A stretch of DNA of 64,000 nt from Paenibacillus gorillae (GCF_000513275.1 NZ_CBVJ010000020.1:29735-93734); one strand, 5' to 3'; shown: positions 38,513-47,784, counted from the first letter of the stretch. Made by a program: numbers and translations. The notes: generated from the letters alone by a model not told the origin.

Positions 38513-39790
38513 ATGGCTCCTTATCGCGTGCTCATTGTAGATGATTCTCCGTTCATGCGTAAAATTTTCAGCGATCTCATCGTGAAAGATCCGCAATTTA
38601 CAATCGCCGGCACAGCTGCCAATGGCAGAGAGGCGATTGAAGCGATAGAACGCTTAAAGCCGGATGCGGTGACGCTGGATTTGGAAATGCCGGAAATGAA
38701 CGGAATCGATGCGCTTCAATCCATTATGAAGCTTCATCCGACTCCCGTCATTATGCTTTCTGGCATAAGCGAGGAGAACACAAGAGAGACGATCAAGGCG
38801 CTGCAATACGGCGCATTTGACTTTATCCGAAAGCCCTCCGGAGCCTTTTCGAATGACATCATCCAAGTAGGCGAGCTTCTGCTGGAAAAGCTGAGAATCG
38901 CAGTGCTGATGAAACGAAGGCTGCCGGGAATCGAGCTGAAGGAGCCGGAGAGACAGGCGCAGCCTGCTAAGAAAACTATCAAAGCTCCAACTGACGATAA
39001 AGCTCAAAAATTAGGGGATTCGGTGCCGAATGAACGTAAACCAGGGATACCGGAACGAAAAACAGAGCCTGTACGCAAGACGGTTCAGGAGCGATTGCCA
39101 AATCGTTCGGTACCAGCCCCATTACATAAAGATCGGTTAGCTGCTCAAGCGCAGCCCGATATCGTCAAGCCAATTTTGCCGGAACATTCGGCTGCGAAAT
39201 CCGATCCGTTTCGCCATATCGTGGCAATTGGAACATCAACTGGCGGACCGAGAGCGCTGCATGAAGTGATTTGCTCGTTGCCCGCCCATCTCCCGGCTCC
39301 TGTACTCGTTGTACAGCATATGCCGCCGAAATTTACTAAATCGCTTGCCCAGCGGCTGGATAGCTTCAGCGAGCTTCAAGTTGTTGAAGCCTCTCAAGGC
39401 GAAAGGCTGCAAGCAGGAGTCGTCTACATCGCTCCTGGCGGCTACCATATGGAGATGGCTCATGATCCATCGGGCTATCATATCAAGCTGACGCAGCAAG
39501 CTCCGCGCAATGGGCATCGCCCTTCAGTCGACGTGCTTTTCGAATCGCTGATCCCGTTTTCTTCATTAAAGAGACATGCGGTGATTATGACCGGAATGGG
39601 GAGCGATGGCGCGAAGGGCTTGAAGGCGCTGGTAGAAAGCGGAGCGGCAACCGCTATAGCGGAAGCAGAGGAAACCTGCATCGTCTATGGTATGCCAAGA
39701 AGTGCAGTGGAGAACGGGGCGGCGAAGACAGTGCTGCCGCTTCAACGCATATCACCAGCTATCGCGCAAGCCGTTTTGAAATCGATCTAA
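38513..39790 (+). CDS. cheB: Chemotaxis protein-glutamate methylesterase CheB
   Basis: CheB, 425 aa, demethylates chemoreceptors during adaptation. The N-terminal receiver has LIVDDSPFMRKIF and TLDLEMPEMNG. A long basic, Pro/Arg-rich linker (about residues 145-225) separates it from the catalytic domain, whose triad segments are IGTSTGGPRAL (Ser), VQHMPPKFT (His) and MTGMGSDGAKG (Asp). ATG 38513 has GAGGAGG 8 bases upstream. Confidence 0.95.
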   Translation: MAPYRVLIVDDSPFMRKIFSDLIVKDPQFTIAGTAANGREAIEAIERLKPDAVTLDLEMPEMNGIDALQSIMKLHPTPVIMLSGISEENTRETIKALQYGAFDFIRKPSGAFSNDIIQVGELLLEKLRIAVLMKRRLPGIELKEPERQAQPAKKTIKAPTDDKAQKLGDSVPNERKPGIPERKTEPVRKTVQERLPNRSVPAPLHKDRLAAQAQPDIVKPILPEHSAAKSDPFRHIVAIGTSTGGPRALHEVICSLPAHLPAPVLVVQHMPPKFTKSLAQRLDSFSELQVVEASQGERLQAGVVYIAPGGYHMEMAHDPSGYHIKLTQQAPRNGHRPSVDVLFESLIPFSSLKRHAVIMTGMGSDGAKGLKALVESGAATAIAEAEETCIVYGMPRSAVENGAAKTVLPLQRISPAIAQAVLKSI

Positions 39791-39822
39791 AGAGCTAGAG
39801 TCCTAACAGGAGGTGCACCACT

Positions 39823-41904
39823 ATGGATATGAACGCTTATCTGTCGATGTTTATCGATGAGTCCAACGATCACCTGCAAGCCTTGAATGAAAACCTGCTG
39901 CAGCTCGAAGGAGCGCCGGAGGATCTTACGATTGTTCAATCGATTTTCCGCTCAGCCCATACATTAAAGGGCATGTCGGCAACGATGGGCTATGAGGATC
40001 TTGCATCGTTGACACATGAGATGGAAAACGTGCTGGATTTGGTTCGGAACAGCAAGCTTAAAATGGACAGCTTTATATTTGATACGCTTTTTAAAGGACT
40101 TGATGCGCTTGAAGCGATGGTACAGGATATCGTCGGCGGCGGAACAGGCAAAGCAGACGTAACGGCTCTCGTTGCAGTGCTGCAATCTATTTTTAAAGGC
40201 GATTATAAATCGAATGCTGCTGTCGCAGCATCTGCACCAGCTGCAGCCGCGCCTGCAGCAAACAAACCGGCTGCAAAAGGATTGCTGGATGAGTTCCAAA
40301 CCTCGATTCTGCAGCAATCGATCGAAAGCGGTCATTTGGCCTACCACATTACGGTAAGCATTAATGAAGACTGTGTACTCAAGGCAGCACGTGCTTATAT
40401 GGTATTCGATCTGCTCGAGCGGACAGGCGAAATCGTCAAGTCCGATCCTTCTGTACAAGATTTGGAGCAAGAAAAGTTCGACCGTTCCTTTGTCGTCTTT
40501 ACGATTTCCAAGCTCGCTCAAGAGGACCTTCAACAGCAGATCACTTCGATTTCCGAAATTGAGACGGCAACGGTAACGCTGCTTGATGAGGAATCACTCC
40601 AATTGCTCCATGTTACGGAAGCAGCGCCAGTTCAGGAAGCTGCTCCTGCAGAAACAAAAGCAGAGCCCTCTGCTGATTCCGCCAAAAACGAGGCATCCAG
40701 CCAAGTAAGCAGCGCTCGCAGTCAGACAGCTGCCTCAAGCGCTCCAGCGGCTGTATCGCGAACGATCCGTGTCGATATCGACCGTCTTGATACACTAATG
40801 AACTTGTTTAGCGAAATGCTGATCGACCGGGTTAGACTGGAGCAGCTAGCAAGCGAAATTAAACGCAGCGACCTGACGGAAACAGTAGAACACATGGCGC
40901 GTGTCAGCTCCGATTTGCAAAATATCGTCCTAAAGCTGCGGATGGTACCTGTTGATACGGTATTCAACCGTTTCCCGCGCATGATTCGCGATTTGGCAAA
41001 ATCGCTCGATAAAAAAATCGATCTGGTCATTACGGGAGCTGACACAGAGCTTGATCGGACAGTTATCGATGAGATCGGAGATCCGCTTGTCCATTTACTG
41101 CGTAATTCCGTCGACCATGGCATCGAGACGATCGATAAAAGGATTGCCGCGGGCAAGCCGGAGACGGGAACGATTCACTTGCGGGCATTCCACAGCGGCA
41201 ACAACGTCTTCATCGAGGTAGAGGAAGACGGCAATGGCATTAATCGCGACCGAGTGCTGCAAATTGCTATTAAAAACGGTGTTGTCACCGAAGCGCAAGC
41301 GAAAAGCTTAACGAATGACGAGATTCACATGCTCATCTTCGCTGCCGGTTTTAGTACGGCTGATAAGATCTCGGATATTTCCGGGCGCGGAGTCGGATTG
41401 GACGTCGTACGTTCCAAAATTACGTCTCTAGGGGGCAACGTTACTGTAGAGTCAGCGCTGGGCAAAGGAACGAAATTTTCGGTTCAGCTGCCGCTTACGC
41501 TGTCCATTATTTCAGCCATGCTGATTAAGCTGGGCTCGGAAAAATATGCGATTCCGTTATCGTCTATTGTGGAGACAGCGATTATTAAACGGGAGCAAGT
41601 GCTAGAGGTTCATGGCAATAAAATGATCGAATTCCGCAATTCGGTTATTCCATTAATTTCTCTCAGCCGGGTGTTGGAGTCTCCAGACTACAGCGAGCGG
41701 GACGAAGCAGAGACCGAAATCGTCGTTATCCGTAAAGGCGACAAGTGGGCGGCCATCACTGTCGATGAATTTATTGGCCAAAGCGAGATTGTATTGAAAT
41801 CGCTTGGCAAATATTTGACCAATATCGAAGCCGTTTCAGGCGCTACCATCCTTGGTGATGGTCAAGTCGCGCTCATTATTGATCCTAATGCACTCATTAA
41901 ATAA
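39823..41904 (+). CDS. cheA: Chemotaxis sensor kinase CheA
   Basis: CheA, 693 aa, phosphorylates CheY and CheB. The P1 domain has the phospho-His in SAHTLKGMSATMG, about residue 47. An Ala-rich linker leads to a CheY-binding P2-like region. Dimerisation starts RVDIDRLDTLMNLFSEMLI, and the ATPase has HLLRNSVDHGIE, EEDGNGIN and GRGVGLDVVRSK. A C-terminal CheW-like domain follows. AGGAGGTG lies just upstream of the ATG. Confidence 0.97.
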   Translation: MDMNAYLSMFIDESNDHLQALNENLLQLEGAPEDLTIVQSIFRSAHTLKGMSATMGYEDLASLTHEMENVLDLVRNSKLKMDSFIFDTLFKGLDALEAMVQDIVGGGTGKADVTALVAVLQSIFKGDYKSNAAVAASAPAAAAPAANKPAAKGLLDEFQTSILQQSIESGHLAYHITVSINEDCVLKAARAYMVFDLLERTGEIVKSDPSVQDLEQEKFDRSFVVFTISKLAQEDLQQQITSISEIETATVTLLDEESLQLLHVTEAAPVQEAAPAETKAEPSADSAKNEASSQVSSARSQTAASSAPAAVSRTIRVDIDRLDTLMNLFSEMLIDRVRLEQLASEIKRSDLTETVEHMARVSSDLQNIVLKLRMVPVDTVFNRFPRMIRDLAKSLDKKIDLVITGADTELDRTVIDEIGDPLVHLLRNSVDHGIETIDKRIAAGKPETGTIHLRAFHSGNNVFIEVEEDGNGINRDRVLQIAIKNGVVTEAQAKSLTNDEIHMLIFAAGFSTADKISDISGRGVGLDVVRSKITSLGGNVTVESALGKGTKFSVQLPLTLSIISAMLIKLGSEKYAIPLSSIVETAIIKREQVLEVHGNKMIEFRNSVIPLISLSRVLESPDYSERDEAETEIVVIRKGDKWAAITVDEFIGQSEIVLKSLGKYLTNIEAVSGATILGDGQVALIIDPNALIK

Positions 41905-41916
41905 GGAGGTTTCACG

Positions 41917-42378
41917 ATGGGAGAAGAATTGAAAGTCATAGTATTTGGTCTGGGACACGAGGAATACGGCATCGAGGTTGACAAGGTACGGACCATTGAG
42001 CGGTTGTCTCCAATTACGCGCGTTCCGAAAACGCCAAGCTTCATTAAAGGTGTAATCAATTTGCGCGGCATCGTCGTTCCGGTTATTGATCTTCGCGGCA
42101 GGTTCGGACTTGGCGAGACGGAGCCGACGGAAAATTCCCGGATTATTGTCGTCGCAGCTGGTGAGCTCGAGGTAGGCTTTATCGTTGACGCAGCGAATGA
42201 CGTTATCGATATCGATACGGATACGATTGATTCTCCGCCGGAAATCGTTGGCGGCATTAAAGCGAAATATTTGCGGGGAATTGCTAGACTTGGCGACAGC
42301 AGACTGCTTATTATGCTCAATCTGTCTGAGGTGCTGAACAAAAATGAAATTATTCAACTTGAACAGCTAGAGGTGTAA
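41917..42378 (+). CDS. cheW: Chemotaxis coupling protein CheW
   Basis: CheW, 153 aa, links CheA to the chemoreceptors. The whole protein is one CheW domain, with VFGLGHEEYGIEVDKVRTIE and GVINLRGIVVPVIDLR. AAGGAGG lies upstream. cheC follows 1 base later. Confidence 0.96.
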   Translation: MGEELKVIVFGLGHEEYGIEVDKVRTIERLSPITRVPKTPSFIKGVINLRGIVVPVIDLRGRFGLGETEPTENSRIIVVAAGELEVGFIVDAANDVIDIDTDTIDSPPEIVGGIKAKYLRGIARLGDSRLLIMLNLSEVLNKNEIIQLEQLEV

Positions 42379-42379
42379 G

Positions 42380-43003
42380 GTGAGTTTATTCAGCCGTTTT
42401 GAAGCTTTTGAATTAGATGTGCTGAAGGAAGTTGGCAATATTGGAGCCGGCAATGCCGCAACTGCGCTGTCTAGATTACTGGACAAGCCGGTTGATATGG
42501 CGGTTCCAAAAGTCAGCTTGCTGCCCTTCGAGGAAGTTGCGGAACGCGTTGGCGGTTCCGAGCAGGTCGTCATAGCGGTCTTCCTTCGCGTTGAGGGGGA
42601 AGCGCCCGGCAATATGTTTTTCATTATTCAGGAGCAATCGGCAAAGTCGCTGTTGAACCAGCTGCTTTCCTTGAGGCCTGAAGAAATAGAAGAAGGATAT
42701 TCGGAAATGGAGATGTCCGCGCTCTGCGAAATCGGCAATATACTCGCCGGCTCCTATCTTTCTTCGCTCGCTGATTTCACCCATTTGACGATGGCGCCAT
42801 CGGTGCCGTCCGTTGCTCTCGATATGGCCGGTGCTATATTAAGCTATGGCTTGGTCCAATACGGGGAGATGGGCGATTCTGCTTTGTTAATCGAAACGAC
42901 GTTTTTGGAAGACCGGCAGGAACTCGAAGGCCATTTCTTTCTCATACCCGACCCCGAATCTTTTAATAAAATATTTAAAGCTTTGGGAGTAACTGCCGAA
43001 TGA
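42380..43003 (+). CDS. cheC: CheY-P phosphatase CheC
   Basis: CheC, 207 aa, dephosphorylates CheY-P and pairs with CheD. Both catalytic signatures are visible: KEVGNIGAGNAATALSRLL near residues 15-33 and CEIGNILAGSYLSSLADF near 115-132. The start is GTG 42380; it ends overlapping cheD by 4 bases (ATGA), matching a coupled pair. Confidence 0.95.
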   Translation: MSLFSRFEAFELDVLKEVGNIGAGNAATALSRLLDKPVDMAVPKVSLLPFEEVAERVGGSEQVVIAVFLRVEGEAPGNMFFIIQEQSAKSLLNQLLSLRPEEIEEGYSEMEMSALCEIGNILAGSYLSSLADFTHLTMAPSVPSVALDMAGAILSYGLVQYGEMGDSALLIETTFLEDRQELEGHFFLIPDPESFNKIFKALGVTAE

Positions 43004-43494
43004 TAGAGCAAAATTTGGTCAAGGTCGGCATGGCGGATTTGAATATCGCCACGGACGGGGCAGTTCTTCGAACGACGGGTCTAGGCTCCTGTGTCGGGTT
43101 AACGCTATATGATCCTGTTTCGAAGGTTGCCGGAATGGCGCATGTGATGCTTCCTTCATCGGAAATTGCACGCGAATCTGCCATTAACGTTGCCAAATAT
43201 GCCGATACTGCCATTCCAGAGCTAATCGGCCGGATGAAAGATGCCGGTGCGAATATGCGGCGCGCCATTGCAAAGATGGCGGGAGGAGCGCAAATGTTTG
43301 CGTTCAGCGGACAGTCCGATTCCATGAGAATTGGTCCGCGCAACGTGGAGTCCTGTCTACACATGCTGGCGAAGAACATGATTACGGTTATCGCTCAGGA
43401 TGTCGGCGGCAATTATGGACGTACGATTGAAATTGACAGCAGCACCGGTATTTTACTGATAAAAAGCGTACAGCTTGGTACAAAGGAGATTTGA
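43000..43494 (+). CDS. cheD: Chemoreceptor glutamine deamidase CheD
   Basis: CheD, 164 aa, deamidates receptor glutamines and stimulates CheC. The catalytic Cys lies in TGLGSCVGLTLYDP and the His in GMAHVMLPSS, both near the N-terminus as expected. The C-terminal DVGGNYGRTIEIDSSTG fits the family. It is coupled to cheC. Confidence 0.95.
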   Translation: MIEQNLVKVGMADLNIATDGAVLRTTGLGSCVGLTLYDPVSKVAGMAHVMLPSSEIARESAINVAKYADTAIPELIGRMKDAGANMRRAIAKMAGGAQMFAFSGQSDSMRIGPRNVESCLHMLAKNMITVIAQDVGGNYGRTIEIDSSTGILLIKSVQLGTKEI

Positions 43495-43500
43495 GCACGA

Positions 43501-43968
43501 ATGATCGGAACCTGGCGATGGAATATAGTGATGGGACTTGTCGGAGCGGCGCTGACGATGCTTTTCTCGATTGGCAAAAACCCGCTGGATGTCATGCTTC
43601 TGCGCAGCTTATACGCTTTCATCGCCTTTGTCGTTCTTGCGTTTATTCTAAGGGCGGCTATTTCTATCATCCTGCAGCCCCCGGCGATGAATGCCGGATC
43701 TGAGCTCGCTCAGGCTGCAAACGAAGAAGGCAAAGGAACGGCGCTCGATTTGTATACACCGGATGAGGGCGATGATATCAATCAGCTGTTGAAGGCTCAA
43801 CTAGAAGAGGGGAGCCGGCCGGCAGCGGAGAGAACGGAAAAATTTGATCAAGAGCAACAGCAGGCAGCGGAGCAATTCCGTCCGCTGAATCCTCCGCAGC
43901 TGGTATCGACGGAGAATAAGGATCCCGAACAATTAGTAAAAGCAATACGTCACCTGACGGGAGGTTGA
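43501..43968 (+). CDS. Uncharacterised membrane protein between cheD and sigD
   Basis: A 155-aa protein I do not recognise by family. It has two N-terminal membrane helices (about residues 7-24 and 38-60, LYAFIAFVVLAFILRAAISI) and then a long acidic, Gln/Glu-rich cytoplasmic tail. It sits inside the flagellar operon, 6 bases after cheD and 4 bases before sigD, so it is expected to act in motility. B. subtilis has no gene here. Confidence 0.7.
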   Translation: MIGTWRWNIVMGLVGAALTMLFSIGKNPLDVMLLRSLYAFIAFVVLAFILRAAISIILQPPAMNAGSELAQAANEEGKGTALDLYTPDEGDDINQLLKAQLEEGSRPAAERTEKFDQEQQQAAEQFRPLNPPQLVSTENKDPEQLVKAIRHLTGG

Positions 43969-43972
43969 GGCG

Positions 43973-44743
43973 ATGATTGCGTCAGTGAACATCGAGATGT
44001 GGCAAGCATGGAAGGACGAAGGCGATCTTGAGGCGAAGAAACGGTTGATCGAGCAATATTTGCCGCTCGTCGACTACGTCACGAACCGCATGGCGATAGG
44101 TTTGCCGAAAAACGTTTCCCGCGACGATCTTGCCAGCAATGGCGTAATGGGCCTCATAGATGCGATTGAAAAATTCGATTACAGCCGCGGCCTGCAGTTT
44201 GAAACTTATGCCTCGTGGCGTATACGAGGCGCAATTATTGACGGTCTTCGCCAAGGAGACTGGGTACCTCGTTCCATTCGCGAGAAGGCTAAGAGAGTGG
44301 AAGAGGCCTATCAAAAGCTGGAGCAGCAATATTTGCGTTCCGTGACAGATACCGAGATAAGCAATTATTTGGAAATTAGTGAGAAAGAGTTTACAACGAT
44401 GCTCCACGAAATTGCAATCACGACTGTATGCTCGCTGGAGGACCCGATTCGGGAGGAAGAAACGGAGACGAGGATGAGCCTGCTCGTTGACGAGAGGGTG
44501 AAAAATCCCGACCATAAGGTTCACGAATTTTTCTTGAAGGAATCCCTTGTAAGCGGGATCGAGAAGCTGACGGAAAAAGAGCGTACCGTCGTGTCTCTAT
44601 TTTATTACGATGAGCTTTCATTAAGCGAGATTGCTGAAGTGATGTCGCTATCACCATCGCGAATTTCCCAGCTCCACTCTAAGGCGATTTTGCGGCTTCG
44701 TGGAGCGTTGGCTAAGCATAAAGATCAATTAACACAGCACTAG
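43973..44743 (+). CDS. sigD: RNA polymerase sigma factor SigD (FliA/WhiG family)
   Basis: SigD, 256 aa, drives late flagellar, chemotaxis and autolysin genes. Region 2 has YVTNRMAIGLPKNVSRDDLAS and FETYASWRIRGAIIDGLRQ. Region 4 has LSLSEIAEVMSLSPSRISQL, the -35 binding helix-turn-helix. It is the last classical gene of the fla/che operon, so its level depends on the whole transcript. Confidence 0.96.
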   Translation: MIASVNIEMWQAWKDEGDLEAKKRLIEQYLPLVDYVTNRMAIGLPKNVSRDDLASNGVMGLIDAIEKFDYSRGLQFETYASWRIRGAIIDGLRQGDWVPRSIREKAKRVEEAYQKLEQQYLRSVTDTEISNYLEISEKEFTTMLHEIAITTVCSLEDPIREEETETRMSLLVDERVKNPDHKVHEFFLKESLVSGIEKLTEKERTVVSLFYYDELSLSEIAEVMSLSPSRISQLHSKAILRLRGALAKHKDQLTQH

Positions 44744-44758
44744 AAAGGGGGTATAAAG

Positions 44759-46165
44759 GTGGACGATCAACTACTAGATTCGTTCCTGCGCATTCAAACA
44801 TCTGCCGATAAGCTGTCTGCCTTTTTAATATTTAATCGGATTACGGATGAGTTTGATTGCACGCCTAATCAGCTGGAACGATTCTTAATTAGCAAAGGCA
44901 TTACGAGCGGGATCCGAACTGAACTTCTTACGGAGATATGCAATAACGTGCTGGCCTATTGCAAGGAGCAGACGCTCGTCGCCGTAGGGCAGCAGGCAAC
45001 GACAGGCAAAGACGGCTATATCCGGTTCATTTATGACATGAAGGAGCGGGATCAGCGCCCGGCAGAGCTTGAAGACGGTACGGTGGACTTCAAGGAGGTC
45101 AAACAGCTGAAGAATGTCCAGCGCGGCCAGCTTATTGCCGAGCGGGTTGAAGCGGAGTACGGGATGCCTGGGAAAATGGTTACCGGGGAAACGATCGCTG
45201 CCAAGCTTGGCAAGCAAGCGAGGTTTAAACCAGGGAAGAATGTCGTCGTTAGCGGCGAGCAGACCGCGATGTATGCTACGATCGACGGTCTTATTACGTT
45301 AACGGACAAAGAAAAAATTAACGTCTTCCCGGTATACGAGGTTAATGGGGATGTCGATTACAAAACGGGCAATATCGATTTCATAGGCACGGTCGTCATT
45401 CGCGGCAATGTGCTAAGCGGCTTCAAGATCAAAGCAGCCGGTGATATTCGGATTATCGGCGGCGTAGAAGGCGCGGAACTGGAATCGGAAGGCTCCATTG
45501 AAATTATCGGCGGCATCATGGCCGGTAATAAAGGCCATGTGAGAGCGAATAAGAACATTAAAAGCTCCTTTATCCAAGACGGCAATGTAAGTGCAGGAGA
45601 AGATGTTCTCGTCTCGCAAAGCATTATGCATTCTGCCGTTCGTGCCGGCCGCAGCGTCATATGCTCAGGCTCCAAAGGGCTGATTGTTGGCGGTACGATT
45701 CAAGCGGCTGATCTTGTCTCAGCGCGAGTAATCGGCAACACGATGTCCACTGCTACCGCTGTGGAGGTCGGCGTCCGGCCGGAGCAGCGCGCGGAGTTGA
45801 CTGAGTTGCGCCAAAAGCTTCGGCAAGTTCAGGAAAGTCTGGATAAATCGGAAAAAGCATTAACGATTCTCGACCAGCTTGCAGCATCAGGTCAATTGAC
45901 AGAAGACAAAATGGCGCTGCGGATTAAGCTAGGGGCGACCAAGCGTGTGTCCATGAGCGAGATCGAGGATATGCGGGATCGCATTCTTGAAATCGAGAAG
46001 ACGCTGGAAGATACGGATCGGGCAAAGGTTGATGTCAGCCATACGATATACGGCGGGATAAAAATTGTTATTGGCAGATATACCCGCTATCTTAAAGATC
46101 CAATCCAACATGTGTCGTTCCGTTACATGGAAGGCGATATTGTCCACGTACCGTTTTTCCCATAA
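44759..46165 (+). CDS. FapA (DUF342) family protein
   Basis: A 468-aa protein of the FapA/DUF342 family. The N-terminal region (about residues 1-170) is variable. A beta-helix core has repeated Gly-rich turns such as YKTGNIDFIGTVVIRGNV, AAGDIRIIGGVEGAELE and GSIEIIGGIMAGNKG, and the C-terminus is a charged coiled coil. The family is related in fold to bactofilin and MinC-like beta helices; cellular role is uncertain. It begins 15 bases after sigD with a strong ribosome site, so it is probably part of the operon. Confidence 0.85.
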   Translation: MDDQLLDSFLRIQTSADKLSAFLIFNRITDEFDCTPNQLERFLISKGITSGIRTELLTEICNNVLAYCKEQTLVAVGQQATTGKDGYIRFIYDMKERDQRPAELEDGTVDFKEVKQLKNVQRGQLIAERVEAEYGMPGKMVTGETIAAKLGKQARFKPGKNVVVSGEQTAMYATIDGLITLTDKEKINVFPVYEVNGDVDYKTGNIDFIGTVVIRGNVLSGFKIKAAGDIRIIGGVEGAELESEGSIEIIGGIMAGNKGHVRANKNIKSSFIQDGNVSAGEDVLVSQSIMHSAVRAGRSVICSGSKGLIVGGTIQAADLVSARVIGNTMSTATAVEVGVRPEQRAELTELRQKLRQVQESLDKSEKALTILDQLAASGQLTEDKMALRIKLGATKRVSMSEIEDMRDRILEIEKTLEDTDRAKVDVSHTIYGGIKIVIGRYTRYLKDPIQHVSFRYMEGDIVHVPFFP

Positions 46166-46194
46166 CAATACCGCACCAATAAGGAGGACGGGAA

Positions 46195-46506
46195 ATGACG
46201 TTCAGACCGATTGATTTGCAGGTTTCTATTCCTAGAACGCCAGAGCTCGGAGGCGTGCAAGGTGCGCTTAACCAACGCCCTGCCATGGAGCAAACCAAGC
46301 TTGGGGAGCAGCAAACGCGGCAAGATGAGCTTGCCCGCACCCGAAACGAAGGGCTTGAACATGCGGTTGGCCTCAACATCAGGAAAGACCAGGAGGGCTC
46401 CAAAGGCGGAAAACGGGACAAGCAGCGCAACCCTTCTGCAGAGGAAGCCGAGGATGAGAAGCCGATTCATCCGTACAAAGGCCATCGCTTCGATATGAAG
46501 CTTTAA
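46195..46506 (+). CDS. Small hydrophilic protein of unknown function
   Basis: A 103-aa, charged, probably disordered protein that I do not recognise by family. It opens TFRPIDLQVSIPRTPELG and ends with a basic-acidic linker and KGHRFDMKL. There is no signal peptide, membrane segment or known fold. AAGGAGG lies 9 bases upstream and the gene is within the post-sigD run, supporting that it is real. Confidence 0.65.
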   Translation: MTFRPIDLQVSIPRTPELGGVQGALNQRPAMEQTKLGEQQTRQDELARTRNEGLEHAVGLNIRKDQEGSKGGKRDKQRNPSAEEAEDEKPIHPYKGHRFDMKL

Positions 46507-46540
46507 GTTATCAACTCGTTAGTTTAGGCAGGTGCAGCAG

Positions 46541-47129
46541 ATGGATACATGGACATATGTCGTATTAGTGGGGGCCGTCGTACTTGTGCTTGCTTTATTG
46601 ATTCCGAAAGCAAAGCAAGAGCAGTCGAACTCTGGTACAGCGGCAAGTAATATGGAAATTGCGCTGGAACAATTTATGGAGAACACGGAGCTCGACCACA
46701 AGGAGCTTGTGCAGCTCGTAACGAAGTTCCGTGAGCAAGGTCAGGCGCAGGCTGAAGCAAAAGAACAGCGCATTGCAGAGCTGGAGAGAAGACTGGATTT
46801 ACTGGAGAAACAAGCGGGGGATGCAACTGCCTGGTCGAATGCAAGGCCTCAAGATGGGGGCGCGTCAAGCAGCTGAAGCGAGCGTTGTGCAAGCGTTTGC
46901 TCCTGCTGCCCAGCCCGCAGCGGAACCAGTACGGCTAGTACAGGAGGCTGATCCGGCTCCAGCAGCAGTGCCAGCGCCGACTACAATTCAGTCGCGTTAT
47001 GCCGAGTTGTTGGAGCTGTACAGCCAGGGTAAATCGATTGAACTGATCGCGAAAAAGCTCGGAATGAACAAAGGGGAAGTGCAGCTTATTCTGCAGCTGG
47101 CGAAGCAGGAGGAGGGCGCTCGTGCTTAA
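46541..47129 (+). CDS. DUF6115-like membrane-anchored protein, one-base shift in the middle
   Basis: The N-terminal part has one membrane helix (TYVVLVGAVVLVLALLIP), then an acidic coiled coil. It leaves frame near the G5 run at 46856-46860. Removing one G gives RPQDGARQAAEASVVQAF and joins to the C-terminal frame. The product would be about 195 aa, with a Pro/Ala linker and a C-terminal helix-turn-helix-like end (SIELIAKKLGMNKGEVQLIL). A second G5 run at 46816-46820 is an alternative site. Family name is tentative. Confidence 0.7.
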
Positions 47130-47712
47130 AAACCGTATGTTTTTGACAGGGCTTGGCATTGGCATCATCGTTGGCGCGCTTTTGCTTCAGCTGCTGCAGA
47201 TCGGGGAGCAGAGTCAGGCGAAGCTGGGAGAGAGTCTGTTCGCAGGCGATGAGAAGCAATTCTCCCAGAAGGAGCTGGATGCCGCTGTTGCTGCTGCCGT
47301 CGAAGAGCAGGCGGCAGATAAGCCTGTCGTTAGCAGCCCCGCTGCAGGCACCGAGGCTACGATTGCACCTTCTGCAACACCTGTAGCGTCGGCTGAGCCG
47401 GAGAAAAAGCCGGAAAGCACTGTGAAGCCTGAGCAGACGGAAGAACCGGAGGCTCCGGTTCAAGAGCTTGTGCTTCAGATTAAGGGCGGCATGAATTTGA
47501 CAGGGACAGCCAAGCTGCTGGCCGACAACGGTCTGATCGAGGATGAAGCGGCGTTTATCGCGGCCATGAAACGATCTAAGAAGCCCACCGTCCGCGCCGG
47601 TTATTTTTTGTTTAAAGGCAAGCCCCAGCTGAAAGAGGTCGTCTCGATCATTAAGAGCGAACCTTTGACAAAAGAAGAACGTGCTGCACTGAAAGCAAAA
47701 GGCATCGAATAA
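47122..47712 (+). CDS. Small MltG/YceG-like membrane protein lacking the catalytic domain
   Basis: A 196-aa protein with one N-terminal helix (FLTGLGIGIIVGALLLQLL), a long Ala/Glu/Pro-rich linker and a C-terminal module VLQIKGGMNLTGTAKLLADN with VRAGYFLFKGKPQLKEVVSI. That module resembles the LysM-like N-terminal part of the endolytic transglycosylase MltG. The catalytic domain of MltG is absent. The GTG start overlaps the preceding gene by 8 bases, so it is coupled. Function is unknown. Confidence 0.7.
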   Translation: MLKNRMFLTGLGIGIIVGALLLQLLQIGEQSQAKLGESLFAGDEKQFSQKELDAAVAAAVEEQAADKPVVSSPAAGTEATIAPSATPVASAEPEKKPESTVKPEQTEEPEAPVQELVLQIKGGMNLTGTAKLLADNGLIEDEAAFIAAMKRSKKPTVRAGYFLFKGKPQLKEVVSIIKSEPLTKEERAALKAKGIE

Positions 47713-47755
47713 TTGCTGAAAAATAGCGAAATGGATAATTGAATCACAAAGTTTG

Positions 47756-47784
47756 TTGCACCGTGCATACGAATATGGTATATT
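47756..47784 (+). promoter_or_regulatory. rpsB: Predicted SigA promoter of rpsB
   Basis: TTGCAC at 47756-47761 lies 17 bases before TATATT at 47779-47784, with TGG ahead of the -10 giving an extended form. It lies about 130 bases upstream of the rpsB start. Confidence 0.8.
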
